Numbered from the stretch's first letter, positions 44,535 through 55,200 are shown. The stretch is DNA of 64,000 nt from CALJFL01 sp039964455 (GCA_039964455.1 JBDVXK010000025.1:213909-277908), one strand, 5' to 3'. Made by a program: numbers and translations. The notes: generated by a model from the sequence alone, not told the origin.

Positions 44535-45635
44535 TTACATGGTCAGAACCAGCTTGCCACGTACGCGCCCTTCTTCAGACTTGCGAATCGCCGCCGCAGT
44601 TTCGTCCAGCGAGTAGCGGCGCTCAATAACCGGAGTCACCCGGCCATCACTCATCAGGCCGGCCAGTGTTAACAAATCCTCGGCATGCATTTTCGCGGTG
44701 AAGGAAATCAGTTTCTGGTCGACAAAAGGTTGCAGTGCGATCGCACTAATGGGCCCGGCAAGAGGCCCAATCCAGTCCCCCTTGGCACCACCTATTATTA
44801 CCAGCTTGCCTTCGGGCTTGAGCGCGCGGCGGTTCGCGGACAGGGAGTGGTTACCGACATTATCAATAATCAAATCATACTGCAGGCCGCTATCGGTATA
44901 GTTTTCCCGCTTGTAATCAACAACGTGATCGGCGCCGATTGATTTCACCATCTCCACGTTGCGAGTGCTGCAGACGCCGGTAACTTCTGCTCCCATAGAC
45001 TTGGCAATTTGCACAGCGAATGTACCAACGCCTCCGGATGCGCCATTGATGAGCACCTTCTGGCCGGCTTCCAGTTGGCCGTTATCACGCAGCGCTTGTA
45101 ATGCTGTTATTCCGGCAACGGGGGCTGAGGCGGCCTGCTCGAAGCTGACATTGTCGGGGATTTTCGCCACTGAACCGGTTGCGTCTCGAGTGAGATATTG
45201 AGCGAAGGCGCCGTTGGCACCACCGTAAACACGGTCTCCAACATCAAACTCGGTTACCTCCTCTCCGATTGCCTGTACTGTGCCTGCAAAATCGCGACCA
45301 AAACGCGGGTCGCCAGGAGCACCAAAGCCAGTCATAAGGCGCATGATGTAGGGCGAGCCCCGCATAAAATGCCAGTCCAACGGGTTTACTGAGGCGGCTT
45401 CTACCTTGACCAGTATCTCGCCCGGTCCCGCCACGGGGACTTCAACGTTGACTACCTGCAGCACATCAGGCGACCCATAACAGGTGTGTACTACAGCCTT
45501 CATTGAGGCTATGCCTGTGGCGGCCCCCTGAGAGGCCGGACACGGTTCGCTGTGGCTTAAGGCCAAGGCTAAAATCAGCAGTCCAGTCGATACGATCAGC
45601 AGCGGTATCGTGACTAGTTTATGACGACGTTTCAT
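44535..45635 (-). CDS. Membrane-anchored MDR-family NAD(P)-dependent alcohol dehydrogenase/quinone reductase
   Basis: Zinc-less medium-chain reductase of 366 aa. The catalytic GroES-like domain begins at about residue 45 (MKAVVHTCYGSPDVLQ); the NADPH Rossmann fold has NGASGGVGTFAVQIAK. Before it is a basic start (MKRRHK) and one hydrophobic helix (LVTIPLLIVSTGLLILALAL), which would anchor the enzyme or export it. The ATG at 45635 gives the anchor; starting at residue 45 would give a normal soluble protein, but this helix recurs in related proteins. It is followed on the strand upstream by the TonB receptor gene. Substrate unknown. Confidence 0.85.
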   Translation of the reverse strand: MKRRHKLVTIPLLIVSTGLLILALALSHSEPCPASQGAATGIASMKAVVHTCYGSPDVLQVVNVEVPVAGPGEILVKVEAASVNPLDWHFMRGSPYIMRLMTGFGAPGDPRFGRDFAGTVQAIGEEVTEFDVGDRVYGGANGAFAQYLTRDATGSVAKIPDNVSFEQAASAPVAGITALQALRDNGQLEAGQKVLINGASGGVGTFAVQIAKSMGAEVTGVCSTRNVEMVKSIGADHVVDYKRENYTDSGLQYDLIIDNVGNHSLSANRRALKPEGKLVIIGGAKGDWIGPLAGPISAIALQPFVDQKLISFTAKMHAEDLLTLAGLMSDGRVTPVIERRYSLDETAAAIRKSEEGRVRGKLVLTM

Positions 45636-45687
45636 GGATTTCGCCCTCGCTATAGAGAAGGTGTGCTAGGTCCAATGGAACCCGTGC

Positions 45688-47970
45688 TTAAAAGTCCAGG
45701 CCTACCCTCACCATATACTGGCGGGGAGCAATCAATTCATCGCCAGTGGCACCCACACCAAACACGTCGGTGAAGCGTGCATTGATGCCATCCTCGTCAG
45801 TCAGGTTCTTGCCGATCAGCTCTACTCGCCAATCTGCCGAGCCCGGGTAGAAGCCGACAACCAGATCAATCACATCATAGCTATCGACCACGTCAGTCTT
45901 GTCATTGTTGAAGATACGATGCTTGAAATCACCACGATAGGTGTACTGGAAGGTACTACGCATTTCGCCCCAGGAACCTAGCTCGGTGTTCCAGTTAAGC
46001 GCGAGATTGCCGGTAAAGCCGGGGGTTTTCGCCAGCTCGTTACCTTTCACATTTTGTACCTGCGCAGCACGCGCGATTTGAATCTCAGGGCTAAACAGGT
46101 CAAAGCCCTGACCAATTAATGCATTGGTCGCTGCGTCCGATTGAACGTTATCCAGCGCCAGGTGATCGTCGGTAATCTCTGTTTCCAGCCACGCCATGCG
46201 CGCATCCAGCACGAGGTTATCTGTAATGAAGGCTGCAAACTCCAGCTCAGCGCCATAAATCTCAGACTCTGGAATGTTACCTACACCGCCCTGGAAAACC
46301 TCAGGGTCTGTGGCCTGATACTGAAGCCCTTCATAATCGTAGTAAAAAGCAGCCGTATTGATGCGCACACGGCCATCGGCCAAGTCCGTCTTGAGGCCTA
46401 TTTCATAGGCATCCACCACTTCTTCTTCGTAAGTGGGCAGCACTACGATTGGGGCAATCTCGTCCTCAAGACCAAAAGTCAGGTTAGAGCCACCCGGCTT
46501 GAAGCCACGCGTGTAAGAGACGTAACCCATGGTGTAGTCATTAAAATCATGCTCTACCACGAGCCGACCGGTAACCTTATCGCTCTGTACGTCCAGCGAC
46601 TGGGTTCCATCTCGCCCGTAGAAGTTTGTCACCTCAGAGGTCACTTCGTCGTCGGTGTAACGAAGGCCAAAAACAGTGCGCCAGTCGTCGTTAAAGTTCC
46701 AGGTGCCCTGACCGTAAACAGAGATAGACTCGCGAGTCGGCTCGGCGGTAGAGATAAAGCCGAAGTCACCATTGAAGTTGTACACATCCTCTACGGTGAA
46801 GGGGTCGAACTCACCGTCAAAGCCAAAGTCCAGCCGCTCCAGAATCTCCCCTTCTATTTCCGTATCCAGATAAAAAACACCGGCTACCCAGTCCAGCTTG
46901 CCAAACAGGGGGTCGGCAGAAATCAGATTAAATTCCTGAGTGAACGTTTTCAGGTCGCTGGTTTCGGCATCATAGAAACTGGGGAGCAATGCAAAAGGAG
47001 GCAAGCTGTCCAGATCGTTGCGGTCGTTGTCACGCCGAATCAGCACATCATCATGCTGGTAGCTGGTCAGTGACTTGACGGTAAAGGGCTCGAGATCCCA
47101 TTCCAGTACCGCGCTATAAATCTCTGAGGTCAGTTCATATTCTGCCAGTGAATCCTGACGCAGTTTGCGCGCGTCACGCGTTGTATCCAGCAGGCCTTTC
47201 TGGGCCGCACCGTTACGATCCTCATCGAAGTACTGGGCCGTCAGGTGAACGCGAAAGGTATCCGTGGGCTCTATCAAAAATCGCACGCGACCGGAGATGC
47301 TATCGGCGTCGTCTAGCTCCTGGTCAAGTACAACGTTGTCAGAAAACCCGTCATGCTTATTGGTGGCGATACTGGCTCGCATGGCGACGCTGTCACCCAA
47401 CGGCAAGTTTATCGCGCCGCGTGCGCGAACCAGGTCGTAATCGCCCAGGGTCAGATCGGCGGTGCCATAAATTTCATCGGTGGTAGGCGCCTTGGTGATG
47501 ACATTGATAGCACCACCGGTGGAGTTCTGGCCAAACAGTGTGCCCTGGGGGCCACGTAGCACTTCTATGCGTTCCAGATCGAGGAAGTCAGTTTGCAGGG
47601 CAAATGGCGAAGCAACGTAGATGCCATCAAGATGGTAGGACACTGAGGGGTTGGCTATCGCGTTCTGATTGGCCTCGTTGCCCACACCGCGAATGGTAAT
47701 CACGGTCTTGAACCCTTCGTTTTTGGCGATATTCACCCCTGGGGCGATGGCGCTGAGGTCAACAAAGGTGGTGATCTGGCGATTATCCAGATCCTCATCA
47801 GACAGCGCAGTTACCGCTTGCGACAAATCCTGCAGGCTTTCAGTACGCTTTTCGGCTGTAACTATAACCTCTTCAAAGACTGGCCTGGCGTCTTGTGCGA
47901 CAGCTGAAGCAGAAATAGCGGCGGACACTGCCAGGCTAATCGCCTGCAATGGTAGTGTGGGTTTTAACAT
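45688..47970 (-). CDS. TonB-dependent outer-membrane receptor
   Basis: Outer-membrane receptor of 760 aa. The signal peptide ends at ASAVA-QDA, followed by the TonB box-like FEEVIVTAEKRTESLQ, the plug (about 45-155, with IEVLRGPQGTLFG and NSTGGAINVITK) and a 22-strand barrel ending in VRVGLDF, with terminal phenylalanine. It is of the FecA-like carbon-uptake type seen next to catabolic genes in marine gammaproteobacteria. The MDR gene is downstream, 52 bases away. The ligand is unknown; the neighbourhood favours a carbon substrate over iron chelates. Confidence 0.92.
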   Translation of the reverse strand: MLKPTLPLQAISLAVSAAISASAVAQDARPVFEEVIVTAEKRTESLQDLSQAVTALSDEDLDNRQITTFVDLSAIAPGVNIAKNEGFKTVITIRGVGNEANQNAIANPSVSYHLDGIYVASPFALQTDFLDLERIEVLRGPQGTLFGQNSTGGAINVITKAPTTDEIYGTADLTLGDYDLVRARGAINLPLGDSVAMRASIATNKHDGFSDNVVLDQELDDADSISGRVRFLIEPTDTFRVHLTAQYFDEDRNGAAQKGLLDTTRDARKLRQDSLAEYELTSEIYSAVLEWDLEPFTVKSLTSYQHDDVLIRRDNDRNDLDSLPPFALLPSFYDAETSDLKTFTQEFNLISADPLFGKLDWVAGVFYLDTEIEGEILERLDFGFDGEFDPFTVEDVYNFNGDFGFISTAEPTRESISVYGQGTWNFNDDWRTVFGLRYTDDEVTSEVTNFYGRDGTQSLDVQSDKVTGRLVVEHDFNDYTMGYVSYTRGFKPGGSNLTFGLEDEIAPIVVLPTYEEEVVDAYEIGLKTDLADGRVRINTAAFYYDYEGLQYQATDPEVFQGGVGNIPESEIYGAELEFAAFITDNLVLDARMAWLETEITDDHLALDNVQSDAATNALIGQGFDLFSPEIQIARAAQVQNVKGNELAKTPGFTGNLALNWNTELGSWGEMRSTFQYTYRGDFKHRIFNNDKTDVVDSYDVIDLVVGFYPGSADWRVELIGKNLTDEDGINARFTDVFGVGATGDELIAPRQYMVRVGLDF

Positions 47971-48347
47971 GTGAGATCCTATTTGGAAGTAGCGCGCTTA
48001 GGGGCTTCGCCCCATCTTTAGGGTATTCATTAAGGGCGGGGAATTTAGCACTGACCGGTGCAAATTAAAATAGCTGCGGTGATATCCAGTTGCTCTGCGG
48101 GAGGACGCTGGCACTTATTATTGATGCCTTATCTTCGCTCGGTTATCCTCTTGACGAGGTAGAGGGTTTTCTCGTCACCGCTAGGCTCACATAGTGCTTG
48201 TCAGGCGAGAGGTCTACCCAAGTCATGACACTCGTGCCACTGGCTGTGATCGGAGAACAATATGAAAGGGATTTATCCTCGGCCGAAACCTCTATCCGCC
48301 ACCTCGAGGCCTTCTGCAATGCCCTATTCTTGGAGTTGCTAGAAGTC
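47971..48347. other. Long intergenic region upstream of the TonB receptor
   Basis: A 377-base spacer between the receptor start (-) and the next plus-strand gene. It should hold both promoters. A GC-rich hairpin lies at 48001-48013. The frame of the next gene is open back to 48198, but I see no ribosome site there. No RNA gene or repeat recognised. Confidence 0.55.
48001..48013. promoter_or_regulatory. Small GC hairpin in the leader of the TonB receptor
   Basis: GGGGC-TTC-GCCCC (minus strand loop GAA), 30 bases before the receptor start codon. It may shape the 5' leader or act as a partial terminator; the short T content argues against termination. Confidence 0.3.
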
Positions 48348-48866
48348 ATGGAGCTATCGATTCAAGATGTAGGCAGCATGGGAGAATTCGTAGCAGCGAT
48401 TGCTACGATATTGACTTTGATCTATCTGGCTCGTCAGTTGCAGTCCAACACAAAAGCAACACAGGGTAGCAACCGTCGCGAGATTACCCGTGATTTTGTT
48501 AGGTTTGGCGAGAATCAACTCGATCCCGTGGTTGCGCGCGCCTGGCACCAGGGGCTACAAAGTTACCCCCACATGGCTAATGAAGCTAACAACTCCTTCG
48601 CGGTTCAGATGACCAATCAAGCTCTCATGTTCCAGTCCATTTTCGCGCAGTACGAAAATGGGCAGCTTGAAGAAGCTACCTATATTACTTATCTCCTGTT
48701 TTTCACATCAATAATTGCATCGCCAGGTGGAGGCGCTTGGTGGGAGGATTCTGGAAGACCTATTTTCGTGCCCAAGATGGTTATTGCGGTGGATAAGCAG
48801 CTGGCTAAAGGCGAGCATCCGGAGCTTATGGCGATGTATTCAGAGCTCATAGAGCGTAAGGGTTGA
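48348..48866 (+). CDS. Hypothetical protein with one N-terminal membrane segment
   Basis: Unrecognised protein of 172 aa. A predicted transmembrane helix (EFVAAIATILTLIYLARQL, about 12-30) is followed by an NTKATQGSNRREITRDFV basic stretch and a helical cytoplasmic part containing AWWEDSGRPIF. This pattern (short N-terminus, one helix, then a soluble helical domain) is found in small DUF-type proteins of marine bacteria with no known role. The ATG at 48348 has AGAAG before it; the frame opens at 48198, but the extra 50 residues are unlike a signal or domain. It is followed seven bases later by a membrane protein gene. Confidence 0.6.
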   Translation: MELSIQDVGSMGEFVAAIATILTLIYLARQLQSNTKATQGSNRREITRDFVRFGENQLDPVVARAWHQGLQSYPHMANEANNSFAVQMTNQALMFQSIFAQYENGQLEEATYITYLLFFTSIIASPGGGAWWEDSGRPIFVPKMVIAVDKQLAKGEHPELMAMYSELIERKG

Positions 48867-48873
48867 ACTGAAA

Positions 48874-49425
48874 TTGTCGCACTTCGAATATGTGTCAGTA
48901 GCGATAGCACTCATAAATGCGCTTGCTGTAGGTCGGTTGCTCGCTGGTCTGTCGCTCTCACTCACTGGTGAGCGGCGATATTGGGTTCATACAACCTGGG
49001 TGTTCACGCTACTGCTTATATCTATTATGTCGTGGTGGGTCATGTGGCGCTTCAGTGAAGTCGCCTGGACCCCGATTCGTTTCCTTTGGGCTCTGGCGCT
49101 GCCGGCGTCACTTTATATTCGGGCCACTGTATTACTTGGAAACTCAGGTGATGAGCCAGACTCCTACTATGACCATTTCTATGCAAAACGGCGCGTGTTT
49201 TTTTCTATAGGTGCAATAGTAGCGGTTTTGATCGCCCTGACTCCTTGGGTTCAAGGCTTATTACCTTGGTTTGAACCTGGGCCAATTCATATTAACGCGG
49301 CATTTGTAGGGAGTATTTCCCTCTTGGGACTCTGGTTCCGCAATCCAACGATTCACGGGGTGTTGGCAGTGCTGAGCTTTATAAGCGCCGCCAGCGCTTT
49401 TTTTATTATTCGAATAGCCGCCTAG
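48874..49425 (+). CDS. Hypothetical integral membrane protein
   Basis: Protein of 183 aa with five or six hydrophobic segments (for example WVFTLLLISIMSWWVMWRF, FLWALALPASLYIRATVLL, FFSIGAIVAVLIALTPWV, HGVLAVLSFISAASAFFI). I do not recognise a family. The TTG start at 48874 lies seven bases after the preceding stop with AAGGG upstream, so the pair is probably cotranscribed. The next gene is an exported amidohydrolase, but no link is evident. Confidence 0.6.
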   Translation: MSHFEYVSVAIALINALAVGRLLAGLSLSLTGERRYWVHTTWVFTLLLISIMSWWVMWRFSEVAWTPIRFLWALALPASLYIRATVLLGNSGDEPDSYYDHFYAKRRVFFSIGAIVAVLIALTPWVQGLLPWFEPGPIHINAAFVGSISLLGLWFRNPTIHGVLAVLSFISAASAFFIIRIAA

Positions 49426-49519
49426 CCGCCTCAATCGCAAGACCCCACGCTTTCACATCGAGAACATTCTCGATAAAATCATGCGCTTACAAATTAGCGA
49501 CCCAACGGGAAGTAACGCC

Positions 49520-50914
49520 ATGTCCATCCTATATAGGATTTTATTAGCCGCAGCGTTGAGCTTGAGTTTTTCAACAACGTCATTTGCTGCTGATGAACCA
49601 GCGAAGCCGCAAACATTATTCAAGAACGTACAAATCTGGGACGGCACCAGCGAAGCTCTCTCCAGCGCTACAAATGTGCTGATAGAAGGCAGCACGATCA
49701 AGAAAGTTGGAGCATCCACTGGCGATGCTCGAGATGATGCAGCGGTGATCGAAGGTCAGGGAAGAGTCCTAATGCCCGGGCTTATAGATATGCACTCACA
49801 CCTGGCAATTTCATCCTCTTCTGTGGTCGCTTTTGAAAGCTCAACCTGGGAAGAGATTGGGGCCCGCACAGCGCTAGTCGCTGAGGAAGTGCTAATGGAC
49901 GGTTTCACTACCGTCCGTGATATGGGTGGAATGAACGGCAAGGGTGTCAAGCGTATGATTGATACCGGCGAACTTGATGGTCCCAGAATTTTCCCAAGTG
50001 GCGGCTTTATAGGCGCCACAAGCAGTCACGCTGACTTCAGGCTGTTGACCATGCGCAACCCACAACTTGACGGTGTTAAAGACAGCAACATGCTGCGCCT
50101 CGAAATAGGCTATGTAGTCGATGGTGTTGATCAGGTTTTAGCAGCTTCCAGACGGAACTTTCAGCTGGGAGCCTCCCAGCTTAAGCTGATGATTGGTGGT
50201 GGTGTGGCTACCGAATATGATCCTTGGCACAGTACGACATTCACCTTCGATGAAGTTAAGGCCGCCGTCGATGTGGCTCAAGGCTACGGCTCCTACGTTG
50301 CAGCTCACATCAACCAGCCTGAGTCGATAAAGATGGCTATCGAAGCAGGCGTCAAAAGTGTTGAGCACGGGTTTGTCATCGACGAACCGACTATGAAGAT
50401 GCTGGTTAAAAACGATGTATGGCTTTCAAGTCAGCTGACAGGTACATCGAGTGAACTCACTGAACTCCCCTCGCTGACACCGGAAAATCTTCGCAAGCTT
50501 GACCTAGCCCATGCAGAGATGTCGGATTTTTACAGCCTGGTTAAAAAATATAAGCCCAAGCAGGTGTTTGCGGTTGACGCTGTATTGGCCAGTAGAGAGG
50601 TTTATATCAACCAACGCCGGCATGAAATTTACCTTTTCGCACAAAACTTCGGAAACCACGCGATGCTCAAGGCTGCTACTTCTTCCGCGGGTGAACTTTT
50701 GGGTATGACGAAGCAAACCACTTATCACGACGGCCCTATTGGGGTAATTCAAGATGGAGCCTACGCTGACATTTTGCTGGTGGATGGTAATCCTTTGGAG
50801 GATATTTCTGTAATCGGGGGCAGGCAGTTGTGGCTCAAGGCACCCAAACCTGAGCCTATCTCTACAATCAATGTGATTATGAAGGGTGGAGAAATCTTTA
50901 AAAACACGCTGTAG
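49520..50914 (+). CDS. Exported metal-dependent amidohydrolase (imidazolonepropionase-like family)
   Basis: Third member of the local amidohydrolase family, 464 aa. The signal peptide is RILLAAALSLSFSTTSFA, cleaved before ADE. Residues seen: HxH in DMHSHLAI, lysine in SQLKLMIGGGV, AAHINQPES, VEHGFV, and the late aspartate in FAVDAVLA, where the other two paralogs have GSD. That change in the catalytic-Asp loop suggests a different substrate or weaker activity. The ATG at 49520 follows GGGAAG; the frame runs to 49481. It stands between orphan genes and a convergent racemase. Confidence 0.85.
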   Translation: MSILYRILLAAALSLSFSTTSFAADEPAKPQTLFKNVQIWDGTSEALSSATNVLIEGSTIKKVGASTGDARDDAAVIEGQGRVLMPGLIDMHSHLAISSSSVVAFESSTWEEIGARTALVAEEVLMDGFTTVRDMGGMNGKGVKRMIDTGELDGPRIFPSGGFIGATSSHADFRLLTMRNPQLDGVKDSNMLRLEIGYVVDGVDQVLAASRRNFQLGASQLKLMIGGGVATEYDPWHSTTFTFDEVKAAVDVAQGYGSYVAAHINQPESIKMAIEAGVKSVEHGFVIDEPTMKMLVKNDVWLSSQLTGTSSELTELPSLTPENLRKLDLAHAEMSDFYSLVKKYKPKQVFAVDAVLASREVYINQRRHEIYLFAQNFGNHAMLKAATSSAGELLGMTKQTTYHDGPIGVIQDGAYADILLVDGNPLEDISVIGGRQLWLKAPKPEPISTINVIMKGGEIFKNTL

Positions 50915-51054
50915 ATATGCGGTGTTGATTTGCCTAGAGAGGTAACTGCACTTAAAGCGGGCGTTATAATCGGCAGGTCGAAGTAGGCGGCGCTGCGATC
51001 CAAATCCTGCCTATGTGCCCCGCAGTTTCGACCATTGTACTGGCACTCAAGGCA

Positions 51055-51756
51055 TCAAGGCGCATCTAAGAGTGCCATTTTGAGTGCGGCCCTTGCTAAT
51101 AGCCGTGTCGAATCGAGTGTTGGCAGAGAAGAGTTTTCGTCATTGATGATCAGGGGGATTTCCGTACAGCCCAGGACTACCGCCTGACACCCTTCGGCTT
51201 TGTACTTTTCGATCACTCGTTGATAGTAGGCCACAGACTCAGGGATAGTTTTTCCGGTGAGCAGATCCTGCCAGATGATACGGTCAAGTTCAGCCACTTC
51301 CTCATCATCTGGCATCACACATTCTATATCCACCTCAGACATAGCGCGCTGATAGATACTGCCGCGCATCGTGAAGCGGGTTCCCAGTACTAAAATTCTG
51401 CTATATCCGCGCTGTTTTGCGGTATCAGCGACAACCTCGCAAATATGTAAATACGGTAGAGGAATCCGCTCCCTCACAAGATCGACACCGTGGTGAATAG
51501 TATTATCCGGACACAAGGCAAAATCGGCACCGGCTCTTTTCAATTTTTCCACAGATTCAATGAGTTTATTACCGGCGTCTTCCCAATCACGCCGGTCGCC
51601 TTCCAGGTACTGCATATAGTCCTGCAGGGAGAAGGTATGCAGGGTCACCTCGGGATGATTAAATCCCCCGAGCTCGCTCAAGCCCTCTTCGATGATGGTG
51701 CGATAACACAGAGCGGCGCCCTCAGCACTGTTACCAACCAATCCAATATGCTTCAT
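51055..51756 (-). CDS. Aspartate/glutamate racemase family protein
   Basis: Two-cysteine racemase of 233 aa in the Asp/Glu/hydantoin racemase superfamily (YgeA-like). The two catalytic cysteines are in FALCPDNTIHHG and VVLGCTEIPLII. It would interconvert D- and L-aspartate/glutamate or a related amino acid without PLP. The ATG at 51756 follows GAGGGC. It lies 17 bases after the RidA gene on the minus strand, consistent with a small amino-acid unit following the IOR gene. Confidence 0.87.
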   Translation of the reverse strand: MKHIGLVGNSAEGAALCYRTIIEEGLSELGGFNHPEVTLHTFSLQDYMQYLEGDRRDWEDAGNKLIESVEKLKRAGADFALCPDNTIHHGVDLVRERIPLPYLHICEVVADTAKQRGYSRILVLGTRFTMRGSIYQRAMSEVDIECVMPDDEEVAELDRIIWQDLLTGKTIPESVAYYQRVIEKYKAEGCQAVVLGCTEIPLIINDENSSLPTLDSTRLLARAALKMALLDAP

Positions 51757-51773
51757 TCTTATGCCCTCTTACT

Positions 51774-52172
51774 CTATTCGGGTCGGTAGGCCACAATATC
51801 GATTTCTACCAAGACACCTTCCGCAACGAAGTCGGTGCAAATCGAGGTACGTGCAGGTGGAAATTCGGGGAAAAACTCTGCATATGCTGCGTTAAACATT
51901 GGGAAATCTTCCCTGCTTTTGAGGTAGATTACAGCCTTTACCACGTCGACCATTGCACACCCCGCTTCGACTAACTGTTCTTCGATGGCGCGCAGCGACT
52001 GCCTGGTCTGTTGTTCAATATCGCCACTCAAATCTGGTTTGCCATTGTCATCACAGGCCACCATTCCGGATAGATAAACGAAATCTCCCGCACGCACCGC
52101 CATCGACAGTGGCAGCGTCATCCCGCCAAAATCAACTGGGCCACCTATAATCTTCTTTGTTTTAGTAGTCAT
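51774..52172 (-). CDS. RidA/YjgF family protein
   Basis: Typical RidA-size protein of 132 aa (enamine/imine deaminase family). Features: LSMAVRAGDFVYLSGMVAC, then IEQQTRQSLRAIEEQLVEAG, VVKAVIYLK and the C-terminal RTSICTDFVAEGVLVEIDIVA, containing the family's substrate-arginine position. It precedes the racemase and follows the IOR gene on the minus strand, so it probably clears reactive intermediates of amino-acid metabolism. Confidence 0.87.
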   Translation of the reverse strand: MTTKTKKIIGGPVDFGGMTLPLSMAVRAGDFVYLSGMVACDDNGKPDLSGDIEQQTRQSLRAIEEQLVEAGCAMVDVVKAVIYLKSREDFPMFNAAYAEFFPEFPPARTSICTDFVAEGVLVEIDIVAYRPE

Positions 52173-52284
52173 ACGTTTTATTACCTTTCCGTTGGCCCAC
52201 AGTAATCGAGAGGCTCCATAAAATTCAGCGCAGTGCCTAGCGACCTATCAAGTAATGAGAAGGCTGACCCCTGACACAGTAGGC

Positions 52285-55200
52285 TCACGCATCCTGAGCT
52301 TCAGGATTGGAAACCTTCACTTCAGTCGCCAGGGAATCCGCATCATGCCCGTGCAGCTTCGCAAGTAGTTGCTCTTTACTGGACTCATAGGCAACTAAAT
52401 GTCGCTCCTTAACGTGACCATATCCCCTGATTTTTTCCGGCAAAGATGTCAATTCGACCGCGAGATCATAGTTATCCTCGGTTAAATTGCTAAGCACAGC
52501 GTTGAGAACATCCCTGTACTCACCTAACAAAGCACGCTCTCTTCTTCTCTCAGCCGTTTTTCCGAATGGATCGAAAGCCGTACCACGCAATATCTTGAAA
52601 TGCCGCAGTAGCCGAAAGCCGACCATCATCCATGGACCAAGTGTGATTTTTCTGGGCTCTCCCGAGAACGGGTCCTTTCGTGCAACACCTGGGGGGGCCA
52701 GGTTGAACTCCAGTTTATAGTCGCCTTCAAATTGCTCGTCCAGTTTCTGACGAAATGCAGGGTCGGAATGGAGACGCGCGACTTCGTATTCATCTTTATA
52801 AGCCATCAGCTTAAAGGCGTACTTGCTAACTGCCTTCACCAAAGTATCGACATTTTCCAACTTCGCTTCCGCAGATTGTTTAAACTCAGTTACCAGCATT
52901 CGATATTCGTTGGCATAGGCCTCACTTTGATATTTTGTCAGCTCTGCTGCGAAGAACTCAGTGCTGCCCTTTTCCACACCAACAACATTCACGGGAGCGG
53001 CAGGTTCGGCATACGCTTCCACCGCCTTCAAGTCATGTGCGGCGAGTCGCCCCCACATAAATGCCTCTTTGTTCCAGTCAACTCGGACACCATTGAGCTC
53101 AATGGCTTTCAAAATGGAATCCAGGGAGACAGGCAATAGTCCTTTTTGCCAGGCGTAACCAAACAGGAACATGTTGCTGGCAATAGAGTCACCCATGAGC
53201 GATGTGGCCAACTTGCTTGCATCAATAAACTCGCTGCGCTCACTTCCCAAGGCTAAGGAAATGCGCGTATGCAATGTCTTCGCAGGAAACTCGAGGTCGG
53301 GATTGCGTGAAAATTCACCCGTTATAGCCTCATTTGCATTAACTACTGCGAATGTCCGCCCACTATTGACTGTATTGATAGCGAGGTCGCCCGCGGCGGT
53401 GAGTGAATCACAGCCCAACAACAGATCCGTCGAGCAAGAATTGATGCGAATAGCCTTCAAGTCCGCGGGCGAACTCGCAAAACGCAGGTGGGAGACAACG
53501 GAGCCGCCTTTCTGGGCCAGCCCCATCTGGTCGAGTATCGAGGTGGCCACTCCATCAATTCGAGCCGCTACTCCCAGTAGCGCCCCGACGGTGACCACAC
53601 CTGTACCGCCCACGCCCGTAATCAAAACGTTATAGGTGCTACCTGCTGAAATCGGAGGCAGCTTCGGTTCCGGCAGGCTAACGAATTCGGGCGGACTTTC
53701 CCCTGTGCCTTGACCCTGTCTCAGCTTACCCCCGATCACAGTGACAAAGCTCGGACAGAACCCCTCCACGCATGAGTAATCTTTATTACAGCTTGATTGG
53801 TCAATTACACGCTTGCGACCGAATTCCGTAGTGATCGGCAGTAAAGAGATGCAGCTCGACTTCTCGCCACAGTCACCACAGCCCTCACAGACCCGGTCAT
53901 TGATGAAAGCGCGCTTAGCTGGATCCGGGTATGTTCCACGCTTGCGACGGCGGCGTTTCTCGGTAGCGCAAGTCTGGTCGTAAACCAGAACAGACACGCC
54001 AGGCCAGGTCTTAAGTTGGTCCTGTAGCTCGGCGAACTCCAGTCGATGGTGAACAGTTACCCCCGAAGCCAAGCCTTGACTGCCCCGATATTTCTCCGGC
54101 TCGTCAGTTACCACGAGAATCTTTTCGACGCCTTCGGCACGAACCTGCTGCGTGATAATTGGTACGGATATCGGGCCATCGACCACCTGCCCACCCGTCA
54201 TAGCGACCGCATCATTGAATAGGATCTTGTACGTGATATTGACTTTCGCCGCTACTGCCTGACGAATTGCCAGTGAGCCGGAGTGGAAGTAAGTGCCTTC
54301 ACCGAGGCTCTGAAAAATGTGGTCCGTCGAAACAAAGGAAGACTCACCCACCCAGGGAATGCCCTCGCCTCCCATCTGGCAAAAGTCCATGACACCGCGG
54401 TCCATAAAACCTGCCATGCCATGGCAACCAATGCCGCCGTGCGCACGTGTGCCTTCGGGCGTTTTAGTGGAGCGGCTATGAGGACACCCTGAGCAGAACG
54501 TTGGCATCCGTGCCATAGGCATGGCCGGCAAACTTGCCATCATAGTACCCTGGCGATGGAGCAACTCCAGTCTATTGCTCAAGGCTTCGCCATCAACAAT
54601 ATGCGCGATTCGCTTCGCAAACGCCCTGACAACCATCTCAGGTGACATTTCGCCAGCATCATCAACTAACAGATCGCCTTTTTCATCGTACCGCCCCGCA
54701 ATACGCGGACGAGACTCCTCTGGCAGGCCGTAGCATGCCTCACGCAGGGCGTCTTCCATCTGCTGCCGTTTCTCTTCGACGACCAGTACTTCTTCCAGCC
54801 CACTGGCAAATTCCCTGTAGCCTTGCAAATCAATTGGGAAGACCATACCGATTTTAAGAATGGTGATCCCCAACGCATCCAGGTCTTCCTCGCTAATTCC
54901 GATACTGCGAAATGCTTCTAGAACAGTCAGCCACGCCATGCCAGCGGCGACAATGCCGTAGCGGCGGTTGCCGGAGGTGTGAGTTACTTTATTGATGTTA
55001 TTCGCGCGAGCAAAGGCGATTGCGGCAGGCAGCTTAACGCGTGTCATTCGCTGTCCCCAGCCCATGAACCACCAGTCAAGTTGACGGCTGTGCACTCCTC
55101 CAGGCGGAAATTCGAATTCCGGTTCTACGATATTCACCCGGTTTATATCGGCATCTACAACACCACTGCACTCGCAGTTTTCGGTAGTGATCTTAAAACC

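Noticed and set aside
46141..47073. Plus-strand open frame of 310 codons
   Set aside because: Antisense to the TonB receptor barrel, with no domain, start signal or sensible composition.
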